A model generated the notes under the pieces. It had not been told where the DNA came from. It did not search any database and saw nothing but the letters and a program-made list of their open reading frames with translations. A stretch of DNA of 64,000 bases from positions 62,001 to 126,000 of the forward strand of contig NZ_QWBW01000010.1 in NCBI RefSeq assembly GCF_004117855.1. Direction: 5' to 3'. The position numbers and the translations under genes are program-made. Numbering within the stretch: the stretch's first letter is position 1; each line of letters opens with the position of its first letter. Below, in pieces: positions 1 through 9,021 of the stretch. The stretch comes from Modicisalibacter coralii. GTDB taxonomy: Bacteria; Pseudomonadota; Gammaproteobacteria; Pseudomonadales; Halomonadaceae.

Positions 1-1473
1 GGCCAGCGGCAGTTCGCGGGAGTAGTTGACGGTATTGGTCTGGCGGCGCATGTAGCTCTTCCAGACGTCGGAGCCGGACTCGCGGCCGCCGCCAGTCTCC
101 TTCTCGCCACCGAAGGCGCCGCCGATCTCGGCGCCGCTCGGCCCGATGTTGACGTTGGCGATGCCGCAGTCGCTGCCGATGTCGGAGACGAAGGTTTCCG
201 CCTCGCGCACGTCGGTGGTGAACACGCACGAAGAGAGCCCCTGGGGCACGTCGTTCTGCAGCGCCAGCGCCTCGTCGAAGTCGCGATAGCCAATCACGTA
301 GAGGATCGGGGCGAAGGTCTCGTTCTTGACCAGTTCATCCTGGGCGTCGACCTCGACGATGGCCGGGGAGACGTAATAGGCGTCAGGATGGGTATCGGCC
401 AGCTGGCGTTCGCCGCCGAACACCCGGGCGCCCTGCTCGCGGGCCTTGCCGAGCACCGACTGCATCTGATCGAAGGCCTGGGCGTCGATCAGCGGCCCCA
501 CCAGATTGCCCTTCATCGGATCGCCGATGCTGACGTTGGCATAGGCCTTCTTGACCCGCTCGACCACCTCGTTGCGCACCGATTCGTGAACGATCAGGCG
601 GCGCAGGGTGGTGCAGCGCTGGCCGGCAGTGCCCACCGCCGAGAACAGAATGGCGCGCACGGCCATGTCCAGGTCGGCGCTGGGCGCCAGGATCATGGCG
701 TTGTTGCCGCCCAGCTCGAGAATGCTGCGGCCGAAGCGCGCGGCGACCCGCGGCGCGACCTCGCGGCCCATGCGGGTGCTGCCGGTGGCACTGATCAGCG
801 GCACCCGCGGGTCGTCGGTGAGGACTTCGCCGGCCTCGCGTTCGCCGATGACCACCTGGCTGAGATCCGCCGGCGCCTCGTCGCCGAATTCGCTCATCGC
901 CCGCTCGAGCAGTGCCTGACAGGCCAGTGCACACAGTGGGGTCTTTTCGGAGGGCTTCCACAACAGGCTGTTGCCGCACACCAGCGCCAGCGCGGCGTTC
1001 CAGGCCCAGGGCGCGACCGGGAAGTTGAAGGCGGTGATCAGGCCGATCGGCCCCAGCGGATGCCAGCTCTCGCGCATGTGGTGGCCGGGGCGCTCGGAGG
1101 CGATGGTCAGGCCGTAGAGCTGGCGGGACTGGCCGACGGCGAGATCGCAGATGTCGATCATCTCCTGCACTTCGCCAAGGCCTTCCTGATAAATCTTGCC
1201 GCACTCCAGGGTCACCAGGGTGCCGAGGTCTTCCTTGTGGCGACGCAGTTGCTCGCCGAACAGCCGCACCAGTTCGCCACGGCGCGGCGCGGGCACCTGC
1301 CGCCAGGCCTCGAAGGCCGTCTGGGCGCGATCGATGCGCTGCTGGACCTGCTCGCCGCTCTCCCGGTGAACCCGACCGATCTCGGCGCCATCGGTGGGCG
1401 AGTACACGCCGTAATCGCCGCCGCGGTACAGGGACTCGGTCACGCCGAGGCGCTGCATGATGGTGTCGATCAT
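1..1473 (-). CDS. amaB: ALDH7-family semialdehyde dehydrogenase, probable piperideine-6-carboxylate (aminoadipate semialdehyde) dehydrogenase; 3' end cut by window
   Basis: Probable NAD(P)-dependent oxidation of L-2-aminoadipate 6-semialdehyde (piperideine-6-carboxylate) to L-2-aminoadipate in lysine/pipecolate breakdown, in the cytoplasm. 491 codons are present; the family is about 500 residues, so only a few C-terminal residues are lost. Antiquitin-type signatures are visible: ITAFNFPVAPWAWN (about 146-159), LELGGNNA with general base Glu253, and GTAGQRCTTLRRL with catalytic Cys287. The ATG at 1471-1473 has a strong Shine-Dalgarno (AGGAGGAAG) just upstream. It diverges from the LysR gene at 1596 and sits near hglS and an amaA-like oxidase, the same neighbours as in the Pseudomonas putida amaA-amaB-LysR-hglS region. 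The family call is secure; the substrate rests on subfamily and synteny. Confidence 0.85.
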   Translation of the reverse strand, partial: MIDTIMQRLGVTESLYRGGDYGVYSPTDGAEIGRVHRESGEQVQQRIDRAQTAFEAWRQVPAPRRGELVRLFGEQLRRHKEDLGTLVTLECGKIYQEGLGEVQEMIDICDLAVGQSRQLYGLTIASERPGHHMRESWHPLGPIGLITAFNFPVAPWAWNAALALVCGNSLLWKPSEKTPLCALACQALLERAMSEFGDEAPADLSQVVIGEREAGEVLTDDPRVPLISATGSTRMGREVAPRVAARFGRSILELGGNNAMILAPSADLDMAVRAILFSAVGTAGQRCTTLRRLIVHESVRNEVVERVKKAYANVSIGDPMKGNLVGPLIDAQAFDQMQSVLGKAREQGARVFGGERQLADTHPDAYYVSPAIVEVDAQDELVKNETFAPILYVIGYRDFDEALALQNDVPQGLSSCVFTTDVREAETFVSDIGSDCGIANVNIGPSGAEIGGAFGGEKETGGGRESGSDVWKSYMRRQTNTVNYSRELPLA

Positions 1474-1482
1474 TCTTCCTCC

Positions 1483-1519
1483 TACTGCTGAACGGGGGTG
1501 AGGGAAATCACCAGCAGTA
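1483..1519. promoter_or_regulatory. Inverted repeat in the amaB/LysR divergent promoter region
   Basis: Perfect 8-bp arms TACTGCTG (1483-1490) and CAGCAGTA (1512-1519) are separated by 21 bases, directly upstream of the amaB ribosome binding site. This could be an operator for the divergent LysR regulator or a leader hairpin in the amaB mRNA. The arms are seen; the role is inferred. Confidence 0.35.
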
Positions 1520-1595
1520 TCGTCACGCCACTTGACCTGCCTCAAACGACGTTTTATACCGACATCATTCCTTTTTTTCTTATCAGGAGGGCCGC

Positions 1596-2534
1596 ATGGG
1601 CCGTCGTCACCTGCCGACTCTCACCGCCATGCAGTGCTTCGAGGCCGCGGCCCGCCATCTGAGCTTTACCCGCGCCGCCGACGAACTGAGCCTGACCCAG
1701 AGCGCGGTGAGCAAGCAGGTCGCCCAACTCGAATCGATTCTCGAGCACCCGCTGTTCCGGCGTGTGCGCAAGCGCCTTCAGGTCACCCCGGAGGGCTCGC
1801 TCTACCTCACCGAGGTCCGCAAGATTCTCGCCCAGGTCGAGATGTCGACCCGCTACATGCAGTCCTACGGCGGTCAGAGCGAAGTCCTCCACGTCACCAC
1901 CCTGCCCACCTTTGGCGCGCGCTGGCTGATCCCGCGCCTCAACGGCTTCCGCTTCCGCCACCCCAACGTCTATCTCGATATCAGCAACCGGGTGGAGCCC
2001 TTCGACCTCGAAGCCGAGCGCGTCGACGTGGCCTTCTTCTTCGGTCACGGCGCCTGGCCCCGAGCCGAGTGCATCAAGCTGCTCGACGAACGGGTGGTCG
2101 CCGTCTGCGCGCCCGCCTTGGTGCCCGCCGAAGGGCTCGACGATCCGCTCGACCTGACCCGGCTGGTCCTGCTGCAGAGCGCGACACGCCCCGAGGCCTG
2201 GCACGACTGGTTCGAGGCCCAGGGCTGCTACACCACGCACAGCTATCACGGTCCGCGCTTCGATACCTTCTACATGGCCATGCAGGCGGCCCGCGCCGGC
2301 TGCGGCGTCGCGCTGGTCCCGAGCTTTCTGGCCGAGGAGGAGCTACGCGCCGGCCAGCTGGTGGTCCCCTGGTCATTCTCGATGCTCAGCCGCAGCGCCT
2401 ATTACCTCGCCTATCCCGAGCACAAGGGTGACGTCGGCAAGGTCAGGGGCTTCATCGACTGGATACTCGAACACGTCGACGGCCCGGAACTCTCGGCACG
2501 TCCACCCTGTCCTGCCCATTCCATCGGCGAATGA
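1596..2534 (+). CDS. LysR-family transcriptional regulator (GcvA-like) of the lysine catabolic cluster
   Basis: 312-residue LysR regulator, a normal length. The N-terminal winged helix-turn-helix covers about residues 6-65 (FEAAARHLSFTRAADEL, then LTQSAVSKQVAQLE), and the substrate-binding domain starts near 92. The ATG at 1596 follows AGGAGGGCCGC. It diverges from amaB with a 122-bp intergenic region and is 166 bp upstream of the aminotransferase gene, so it probably controls both sides. The effector is unknown; a pathway intermediate such as pipecolate or 2-aminoadipate is the obvious inference. A LysR gene occupies the equivalent place beside amaB in Pseudomonas putida. Confidence 0.85.
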   Translation: MGRRHLPTLTAMQCFEAAARHLSFTRAADELSLTQSAVSKQVAQLESILEHPLFRRVRKRLQVTPEGSLYLTEVRKILAQVEMSTRYMQSYGGQSEVLHVTTLPTFGARWLIPRLNGFRFRHPNVYLDISNRVEPFDLEAERVDVAFFFGHGAWPRAECIKLLDERVVAVCAPALVPAEGLDDPLDLTRLVLLQSATRPEAWHDWFEAQGCYTTHSYHGPRFDTFYMAMQAARAGCGVALVPSFLAEEELRAGQLVVPWSFSMLSRSAYYLAYPEHKGDVGKVRGFIDWILEHVDGPELSARPPCPAHSIGE

Positions 2535-2700
2535 GCTCTGAAGGCGCCCTTCATGATGATGTACCGGCCCGGGGCCCCACACCGCGAGATTCAGTCTTTT
2601 TTGGAATGCACTGGCCAGTTTTTTTCGTTTGAAGCGCGACGCCGGCGTCTGCTTTGATCGATGCATCCCTCGCCCTCCGCTGAATCGACAGGACTCCGGC

Positions 2701-3954
2701 ATGACCTTCCCTCACGTCAGTGACTCGCTCGGTATCGTTCATCCTCTGTGCCTCGAACGCGGCCGCAATGCCGAGGTCTGGGACGAGGACGGCCATCGTT
2801 ACATCGACTTCGTCGGCGGTATCGGCGTGCTCAACCTGGGACACGGTCATCCGGCCGTGGTCGAGGCCGTCAAGGCGCAGGTCGACACCCTGATGCACAG
2901 CGCCTTCAATGCCGTGCCTCACCGCGGTTACCTGGCGGTCGCCGAGGCACTCGCTGCCTTCGTGCCGGTGTCCTATCCGCTGACCTGCATGCTCACCAAC
3001 AGCGGCGCCGAGGCCACCGAGAACGCCCTCAAGGTGGCCCGCGCCCGGACCGGCCGCCAGGCGGTGATCGCCTTCGACGACGGCTTCCACGGCCGGACCC
3101 TCGCGGCGCTCAACCTCAACGGCAAGGTCAAGCCCTACAAGAACCGGCTCGGCGCGCTGCCCGGCCCGGTACACCACCTGCCGTTCCCGAGCCGCGACGG
3201 CGGCGTCGACGCCGACACCGCCCTGGCCGCTCTCGAACGACTCTTCGAGGTCGAGTTGCCGGCCGACGAGGTCGCCGCGATCATCGTCGAGCCGGTCCAG
3301 GGCGAAGGCGGCTTCCGGCTGCTCGATGGCGACTTCGCCGCCCGCCTGCGCACACTGTGCGATACTCACGGCATCGTGCTGATCGTCGACGAGATCCAGT
3401 CCGGATTCGGTCGCACCGGGCGGCGTTTCGCCTTTTCGCACCTGGGGATCGAGCCCGACCTGCTGCTGATGGGCAAGAGCATGGCCGCCGGCCTGCCGCT
3501 GGCCGCGGTCGCCGGCAAGGCCGAGATCATGAATGCCCTGCCCAAGGGCGGGCTGGGCGGCACCTATTCCGGCAACCCGGTGGCCTGCGCCGCGGCGCAG
3601 GCGGTGATGACGCTGATGAGCGAGGCGAACCTCGCCCGCTGGGGCGAACAGCAGGAGCGGGCGATCGTCGCGGCCTATCACGACTGGCAGGCCGCCGGGC
3701 GCTTTCCCATGCTCGGCCGGCTGACCGGTATCGGCTGCATGCGCGGCATCGTCTTCGAGGACACCGCCAACGCCACCGGCGGCGAGCATCTCGCGGCGTT
3801 GCTGGCCGCCGGTCGCGAGCACGGCGTGCTGCTGATGCCCTGCGGGCGCAAGCGCAACGTCCTGCGCCTGCTGCCCCCGCTGACCATCGAGCCCGAGCGG
3901 CTCGATGACGGACTGACGCGCCTGGAGCGGGCACTGCAGACGCTGCAGCCGTGA
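2701..3954 (+). CDS. Class III PLP-dependent aminotransferase (GabT-like), probable 2-aminoadipate transaminase
   Basis: 417-residue fold-type I, class III aminotransferase in the 4-aminobutyrate/ornithine/2-aminoadipate group. Cofactor signatures are TNSGAEATENALK (about 99-111), the Asp-containing IVDEIQSGFGRTG (about 228-240) and the Schiff-base lysine Lys259 in MGKSMAAG. The open frame extends upstream to 2629, but the GabT-like N-terminus begins at the ATG at 2701, preceded by AGGACTCCGGC. It ends 72 bp before hglS on the same strand, so the two are probably cotranscribed. Since HglS acts on 2-oxoadipate, the simplest role is transamination of 2-aminoadipate to 2-oxoadipate. GABA or 5-aminovalerate transamination is the alternative. 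Confidence 0.8.
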   Translation: MTFPHVSDSLGIVHPLCLERGRNAEVWDEDGHRYIDFVGGIGVLNLGHGHPAVVEAVKAQVDTLMHSAFNAVPHRGYLAVAEALAAFVPVSYPLTCMLTNSGAEATENALKVARARTGRQAVIAFDDGFHGRTLAALNLNGKVKPYKNRLGALPGPVHHLPFPSRDGGVDADTALAALERLFEVELPADEVAAIIVEPVQGEGGFRLLDGDFAARLRTLCDTHGIVLIVDEIQSGFGRTGRRFAFSHLGIEPDLLLMGKSMAAGLPLAAVAGKAEIMNALPKGGLGGTYSGNPVACAAAQAVMTLMSEANLARWGEQQERAIVAAYHDWQAAGRFPMLGRLTGIGCMRGIVFEDTANATGGEHLAALLAAGREHGVLLMPCGRKRNVLRLLPPLTIEPERLDDGLTRLERALQTLQP

Positions 3955-4026
3955 TCGTTCCGGCGTCGACCTCGCGTCTCACGGCAGCTTTCGTACAACA
4001 CCAACCATCACGGAGAGAGCCCGATC

Positions 4027-5388
4027 ATGACTCAGCCCCACCTACCCAGCGACGAGATTCGCGACCGCTTCTCGAAAGCCATGTCGGCCATGTACCAGAG
4101 CGAAGTGCCCCAGTACGCGACGCTGCTCGAGCTGGTCGAACAGGTGAACCGCGAGACGCTCGAGCGGGATAGCGCCCTCGCCGAGCGTCTGGCGGCCCAC
4201 GACGAGCTCCACCGGCTGGGTGTCGAGCGCCACGGCGCCATTCGCGTCGGCAGCGCCGACGAACTCGCCATGCTGCGCCGCCTGTTCGCGGTCATGGGCA
4301 TGTATCCGGTGGGCTATTACGATCTCTCCGAGGCCGGCGTGCCGGTCCACGCCACGGCCTTCCGCCCGGTGGACGACGCCGCCCTGGCCCGTAACCCCTT
4401 CCGCCTGTTCACCTCGCTGCTGCGCCTGGAACTGATCGACGACCCGGCGCTGCGCGAGCGCGCCGCGGCGATCCTCGAAGAGCGCGACATCTTCACCCCC
4501 GGCGTGCGCGAACTGATCGCGCGTCACGAGCAGCAGGGCGGCCTGGACGAAGCGCAGGCGGAGCGTTTCGTCGCCGAGGCGCTGGAGACGTTCCGCTGGC
4601 ACAAGGACGCCACCGTCGATCTCGACACCTATCAGGCGCTGCACGAGGAGCATCGCCTGATCGCCGACGTGGTGTGCTTTCGCGGTCCGCACATCAACCA
4701 CCTGACCCCACGCACCCTCGACATCGACGAGGTCCAGCGGCGCATGCCCCAGGCGGGCATGAACCCCAAGGCGGTGATCGAGGGGCCGCCCCGCCGCGCT
4801 TGCCCGATCCTGTTGCGCCAGACCAGTTTCAAGGCGCTGGAGGAAACGATCCGCTTCGCCGGCGAGCGCCAGGGCTCGCATACCGCCCGCTTCGGCGAGA
4901 TCGAACAGCGCGGCATGGCCTTGACCGCCGAGGGCCGCGCCCTCTACGACCGGCTGCTCGGCGAGTCGCGCCAGCGCACGGCAGGGCTCGACGACAACGC
5001 GGCGCACCAGCGCGAACTGGCCGAGGTCTTCGCCGCCTTCCCGGATGACGAGGCAGAACTGCGCCGCCGGGAGCTGGCGTTCTTCGAGTACCGCCCCACT
5101 CAGGCCGGCCGGGACGCCGCGCCGGTGGATACCGACGACCGCGAGGCCCTGCTCGAGCGCGGTCTGATCACCGCGCGGCCGATCACCTACGAGGACTTCC
5201 TGCCGGTGAGCGCGGCGGGCATCTTCCGCTCCAACCTCGGCGATGGCACGCACGAGGGCTATACCGGCAACGCCAATCGCGAGGCCTTCGAGGCGGCACT
5301 GGGTGCCCCGGTCACCGACGAGCTGGCGCTGTATGCCGAGCGCGAGAAAACCTCCTGGCGCGCCACCCGGGACGCCCTGGGGCGCTGA
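4027..5388 (+). CDS. hglS: 2-oxoadipate dioxygenase/decarboxylase (HglS, formerly DUF1338/YdcJ family)
   Basis: 453-residue protein of the HglS family, which converts 2-oxoadipate to D-2-hydroxyglutarate with O2 and Fe(II), bypassing 2-oxoadipate dehydrogenase. Active-site signatures are present: VERHGAIRVG with His69 and Arg73, PHINHLTPR with His225, and FGEIEQRG with Glu293. These match, offset by one, the His70/Arg74/His226/Glu294 set I recall for the Pseudomonas putida enzyme. The ATG at 4027 follows GGAGAGAGCCCGATC. It lies downstream of the aminotransferase and converges on the FAD oxidase gene. Family assignment is firm; the motif-to-ligand mapping is from memory. Confidence 0.88.
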   Translation: MTQPHLPSDEIRDRFSKAMSAMYQSEVPQYATLLELVEQVNRETLERDSALAERLAAHDELHRLGVERHGAIRVGSADELAMLRRLFAVMGMYPVGYYDLSEAGVPVHATAFRPVDDAALARNPFRLFTSLLRLELIDDPALRERAAAILEERDIFTPGVRELIARHEQQGGLDEAQAERFVAEALETFRWHKDATVDLDTYQALHEEHRLIADVVCFRGPHINHLTPRTLDIDEVQRRMPQAGMNPKAVIEGPPRRACPILLRQTSFKALEETIRFAGERQGSHTARFGEIEQRGMALTAEGRALYDRLLGESRQRTAGLDDNAAHQRELAEVFAAFPDDEAELRRRELAFFEYRPTQAGRDAAPVDTDDREALLERGLITARPITYEDFLPVSAAGIFRSNLGDGTHEGYTGNANREAFEAALGAPVTDELALYAEREKTSWRATRDALGR

Positions 5389-5435
5389 CGCCCGCCGTCG
5401 GCGACATCGCGATCAGCGATCGGTTGAAGGAACGC

Positions 5436-6719
5436 TTATTGGCCGAACCGTCGTGGATGGAACGCCGCGACATCCAGCGCCAGGGAGTCGTCATCGACCA
5501 GTTGCGCGATCAATTGCGCGCTACCGGCCGAGAGCGTCCAGCCGAAGGTGCCGTGGCCGGTGTTGAAATACAGGTTGTCGAGTCGCGCCCGGCCGATGAC
5601 CGGCGGGCCGTCGGGGGTCATCGGCCGAAAGCCGGTCCAGGATTCGGCCCGCTCGAGATCGGCGGCACCGAGAAAGCGCGAGGCCACCGCCTCCCGGATG
5701 GTCGCCAGGCGCGACTCGGGAATCCGCCGGTCGAACTCGGCCAGCTCGACGAAGCCGGTGGCACGCAGGCGGTTCCCCAGGCGGGTCGCCACGACCTTGT
5801 AGCGATCGTCGATCACCGTCGAGCGCGGCGCCCGGGCGGGGTCCAGGAGCGGCGCCGTCAGCGAATAGCCCTTGACCGGATAGATCGGCAACCTGACGCC
5901 GACCGCCTCGGCGAGCCCCGGGGAGGCGCAACCGGCGGCGATCACCAGGGCGTCCACCGAGAGGTCTTCGCCGCCGTCCGCCGCGTCCACGCCGGTGGGC
6001 GAGAGTCGCAATGCCTGCACCACGCCACGCGCGCGGACGATCTCGCCGACCTCGGTGGCATAGCGGAAGGTCACGTCGAGCCGCCGGCACTCGTCGGCCA
6101 GCGCTTGGGTGAAACGCTGGCAGTCCCCGGTGCCGTCACCGGGCAACCGTAACGCCCCGACCAGCGGGGCATCGCCGCCCAGCCCCGGCTCGACCTCGGC
6201 CAGTGCCTCGGGGGTCAGCCACTGATGATCGATCGCCATCTCCTCGAGCAGGCCCATGGTGGCCTTGAGACTCTCGGCGGTGGCTGGGTCGCTGGCCAGA
6301 TCGATCAGTCCACCGTGCGAGCCGTCGAAAGCCAGCCCCCGGTGTTCCTCGAGTTCGAGAAAACATTGCCGGCTGTAAGCCCCCAGGCGCAGCATCGCGC
6401 GCTTGTTGGCCTCGAAGACGCCCGGCGCATTGGCGAAGCGCCAGGTCGCCGCCAGGAAACGCAGGGTCCAGGGCGTCGGCGGTATTCGCATCTTGAGCGG
6501 CCCGCGGGGCTTGATCAGCCAGGGCAATGCCTTCTTGATCATCGCCGGCGAGGCCCAGGGATAGACGTAACCGTAGGAGCGTTGCCCGGCGTTGCCCCGA
6601 CTGGTTTCGAGTCCGGCGGCGTCGAGCCGTTCGATCACGGTGACCCGATGGCCACGGCTGGCCAGCGCATGGGCGGTCGTCACGCCCACCACCCCCGCAC
6701 CGATGATGCCGATATGCAT
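5436..6719 (-). CDS. FAD-dependent amine/amino-acid oxidoreductase (DadA/AmaA-like), probable pipecolate or D-amino-acid oxidase
   Basis: 427-residue DAO-type flavoprotein. It has an N-terminal Rossmann motif IGIIGAGVVGVTTA (from about residue 3) and the C-terminal FAD-binding signature NTGHGTFGWTLSAGSA typical of DadA-like enzymes. Although the frame opens to 6752, the ATG at 6717-6719 places the Rossmann fold at the N-terminus and has GGAGAG upstream. It is downstream of the ornithine-cyclodeaminase-family gene (92-bp gap, same strand) and faces hglS. In Pseudomonas putida the equivalent position holds amaA, L-pipecolate oxidase, so pipecolate to piperideine-6-carboxylate is the favoured role. 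A general D-amino-acid dehydrogenase that starts D-lysine breakdown is the alternative. Confidence 0.78.
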   Translation of the reverse strand: MHIGIIGAGVVGVTTAHALASRGHRVTVIERLDAAGLETSRGNAGQRSYGYVYPWASPAMIKKALPWLIKPRGPLKMRIPPTPWTLRFLAATWRFANAPGVFEANKRAMLRLGAYSRQCFLELEEHRGLAFDGSHGGLIDLASDPATAESLKATMGLLEEMAIDHQWLTPEALAEVEPGLGGDAPLVGALRLPGDGTGDCQRFTQALADECRRLDVTFRYATEVGEIVRARGVVQALRLSPTGVDAADGGEDLSVDALVIAAGCASPGLAEAVGVRLPIYPVKGYSLTAPLLDPARAPRSTVIDDRYKVVATRLGNRLRATGFVELAEFDRRIPESRLATIREAVASRFLGAADLERAESWTGFRPMTPDGPPVIGRARLDNLYFNTGHGTFGWTLSAGSAQLIAQLVDDDSLALDVAAFHPRRFGQ

Positions 6720-6811
6720 GGTCCACTCTCCGTCGAGGCCGCCACCGAGCAACGATCAAGTCACGTAGCCGGCAGCCGCGTTCATGCCAGTGATAGCCGA
6801 CCTGGGGTGTG

Positions 6812-7762
6812 TCAGGACGCCTCCCGCTGATCGGCCAGCCGCTCCCAGACCTCGATCGCCGCGGCCAGGTCCTCGAGCGAGGCGCCGACCGACTTGAACA
6901 CGGTGATCGCCCGCGCGTCACCGCGCCCCGGTCGCTCGCCGCGCAGCAATTCGGCGAGGTCGCCGCGAATCGATTCGAACGTGAAGGCCCCCTCCTCGAT
7001 CGCCTGATGGATATCCCCCGCCTCCCCCCGAGCGCCGGCGTAGGTATCCACGAAGACCTCGCCGCGCGTCAGGCAGGCGGCGTCGCTCTCGCGCATGGTC
7101 GGCCGGAAGGCGCCGACCAGGTCGAGGTGGGCCCCGGGCTTGAGCCATTCGCCATGGATCAGGGGATCGCTGGACAGGGTCGCGCAACTGACGATATCGG
7201 CCTCGCCCACCGCCGAGGCCAGATCCTCGACCGCCGCGCAGTCGAAACGCCCGGCGTATTCCTCGGCCAGTCCGGCGGCCTTGGCCGGATTACGCCCCCA
7301 GACACGCACGCGCTTGATGGGGCGTACCGCGGCATGGGCCTCGATCAGCATCGGCGCCAGCTTGCCGGTGCCGACGACGAGCAACGATTCGGCGTCCGCG
7401 CGGGCCAACCGGCGACAGGCCAGTGCCGACGCCGCCGCGGTCCGCCGCCGCGTCAGCTCGCTGCCCTCGATGCAGGCCAGGGGGCGGCCATGCTCGCCCT
7501 CGCAGAGCAGATAGACCCCGGCGATCGCCGGCAGTCCTTGGTCGGCATTCTGCGGGAAGACATTGACCATCTTCATGCCGATGTAGCCGCCCTTCTCCCA
7601 GGCCGGCATCAGCAGCATGGTGGCCTCGCCGTCGCTGCGCGGGATGGCGTGATGATGGCGCGGCGGCGACTCGATGCCCTCGACGAAACAGCGCTCCAGC
7701 CGATCGACCAGCGATACCCAGGGCAACGCCCCGGCCACGTCCTCCGCGGTAATCATGCGCAT
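6812..7762 (-). CDS. Ornithine cyclodeaminase/mu-crystallin family protein, probable ketimine (piperideine-2-carboxylate) reductase
   Basis: 316-residue OCD/mu-crystallin protein. The central NAD(P)-binding fold contains VVGTGKLAPMLIEAHA (about 129-144), and the conserved MLLMPAW, IGMKMVNVFP and DLVGAFRPTMRE segments are present. The ATG at 7760-7762 has AGGAGGAG upstream; a second Met two codons later is possible. It heads a leftward two-gene operon with the FAD oxidase. Family members include ornithine cyclodeaminase, alanine dehydrogenase and cyclic ketimine reductases. In this lysine cluster, reduction of piperideine-2-carboxylate to L-pipecolate fits best, feeding the oxidase and then AmaB. 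The substrate is inferred from context. Confidence 0.75.
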   Translation of the reverse strand: MRMITAEDVAGALPWVSLVDRLERCFVEGIESPPRHHHAIPRSDGEATMLLMPAWEKGGYIGMKMVNVFPQNADQGLPAIAGVYLLCEGEHGRPLACIEGSELTRRRTAAASALACRRLARADAESLLVVGTGKLAPMLIEAHAAVRPIKRVRVWGRNPAKAAGLAEEYAGRFDCAAVEDLASAVGEADIVSCATLSSDPLIHGEWLKPGAHLDLVGAFRPTMRESDAACLTRGEVFVDTYAGARGEAGDIHQAIEEGAFTFESIRGDLAELLRGERPGRGDARAITVFKSVGASLEDLAAAIEVWERLADQREAS

Positions 7763-8108
7763 GTCGGCCCTCCTCCTGAGCGGATGTCACCATGCTTCCG
7801 GCGCTGCATTCCGGCCTGGCCAGCCGAATCTCGACGCGGGCGCGCACCGCAGGATTGAAAAAGCCGAAGCCGCCGACAGGCGTCGGTAGCAGAACGATTG
7901 CGTAGGGTCATGCGGAATTCCTTGCCTGGCTCGTTGTTGTCACGCGCCTCGACAGCGCGTTGCCCTTCAGACTAGCCAATCAGGGCGTCCGTGGCATGCC
8001 CGGGGCCCGGCGCTTCTTATCCCGGGTTCCCGAGTCCGGATCGAGACGACCCAGGGCACGAGGCCCGTCGACAGAGGCCGGCATCACTGTCGCAGCCGAC
8101 CCTGCGGC
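7763..8108. other. 346-bp intergenic region upstream of the OCD-family gene
   Basis: Non-coding stretch between the IclR gene end and the start of the leftward OCD gene. Both flanking genes read leftward, so it should hold the IclR terminator and the promoter of the OCD-oxidase operon. Short CCCGGG-type dyads occur near 7998-8030, but I see no hairpin with a T-tract and no convincing -35/-10 pair. Small open frames here look like noise. Confidence 0.4.
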
Positions 8109-8879
8109 CTACAGGACCGACAACTGGCGCGCCGTGGCGATCAACAACCCGGATATCTCCTCCTCGGCGGCCTCGGGCATCTTGCGCGATCGCGACATGG
8201 AGATGCTGACCGCCGCCCGGGGCCGGTTGTACCGATCCAGCACCGCGGCAGCCAGCGAAATATCGGACAGGAAATACTCCTCCACCGACAGCGCGTAGCC
8301 GCACTCGCGAATGCTCGATAGCCGCGCCATGATCGCCGCCGGCTCCCAGACGGTACTGGGTGTGTAGGCCTGCAACGAGGAACGCGTCAGGATCTCCCGC
8401 GCCTCCGCTTCCGGCAGGCGGGAGAGCATCGCCAGGCCGGGCGCCGTGCAGAAGACCGGCAGCCGGGAGCCGATGGTGATGTCGGTATCCAGCATGTTGC
8501 GACTCAGCAGGCGTGACAGATACACCACGTCCACGCCGTCCATGACCGACAGACTGACGGAGCCTTCCGTTTCCTTGCTCAGGTTCAGCAGGTAGGGCCG
8601 CGCCTTGTCGACGAGCGGATGCGCATGCAGGAAATGCGCCGCGATATCCAGGGTACGCACGCTGGGTTCGATGAGTTGCGTCTCGGGATTGCGCTGCAGA
8701 TAACCGAGCTGCATCAGAGTGTGCACGAAGCGCTGGGTCGCGCTCCTGTCCAGATTGCAGCGCGCCGCCAGCTGCTTGACGCTCAGGGCCGGGTTCTCCG
8801 CATCGAAGACCTCGAGCAACCGAAACGCCTTGACCACGCTCTTGACCAGGAGTCGGTCTTCTTTTCCTTCGTCGTTCAA
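8109..8879 (-). CDS. IclR-family transcriptional regulator
   Basis: 256-residue IclR regulator. The N-terminal winged HTH includes VKSVVKAFRLLEVFD and SVKQLAARCNLDRSATQRFV; the C-terminal effector domain follows from about residue 80. I chose the TTG at 8877-8879 because GGAGGG lies seven bases upstream, whereas the in-frame ATGs at 8924 and 8933 have no recognisable Shine-Dalgarno; those would add 15 or 18 residues. It diverges from the crotonase/CoA-ligase/TRAP operon starting at 9022, and palindromes lie between them. IclR proteins commonly repress or activate aromatic- or organic-acid catabolic operons, so it is the likely local regulator. Confidence 0.82.
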   Translation of the reverse strand: MNDEGKEDRLLVKSVVKAFRLLEVFDAENPALSVKQLAARCNLDRSATQRFVHTLMQLGYLQRNPETQLIEPSVRTLDIAAHFLHAHPLVDKARPYLLNLSKETEGSVSLSVMDGVDVVYLSRLLSRNMLDTDITIGSRLPVFCTAPGLAMLSRLPEAEAREILTRSSLQAYTPSTVWEPAAIMARLSSIRECGYALSVEEYFLSDISLAAAVLDRYNRPRAAVSISMSRSRKMPEAAEEEISGLLIATARQLSVL

Positions 8880-8963
8880 TGAGTTGCCCTCCGTGATTCC
8901 ATCCGTGGCGCCAATCGCCAGCATGCACGGCACATTTTACGGTTGCAAAAGCGCACCATGCGA

Positions 8964-8996
8964 CTATATTTGATTATATATAGATCATTAGTGATC
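8964..8996. promoter_or_regulatory. Palindromic operator candidates between the IclR gene and the crotonase operon
   Basis: Two adjacent AT-rich dyads lie in the divergent promoter region: CTATAT...ATATAG spanning 8964-8983, and GATCA-TTAG-TGATC at 8983-8996 with perfect 5-bp arms. They are 26-60 bp upstream of the crotonase ATG. IclR proteins bind short pseudopalindromes, so these are candidate sites. Binding is inferred. Confidence 0.4.
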
Positions 8997-9021
8997 GCAT
9001 TGCAATCAAACGAGGTAAAAA

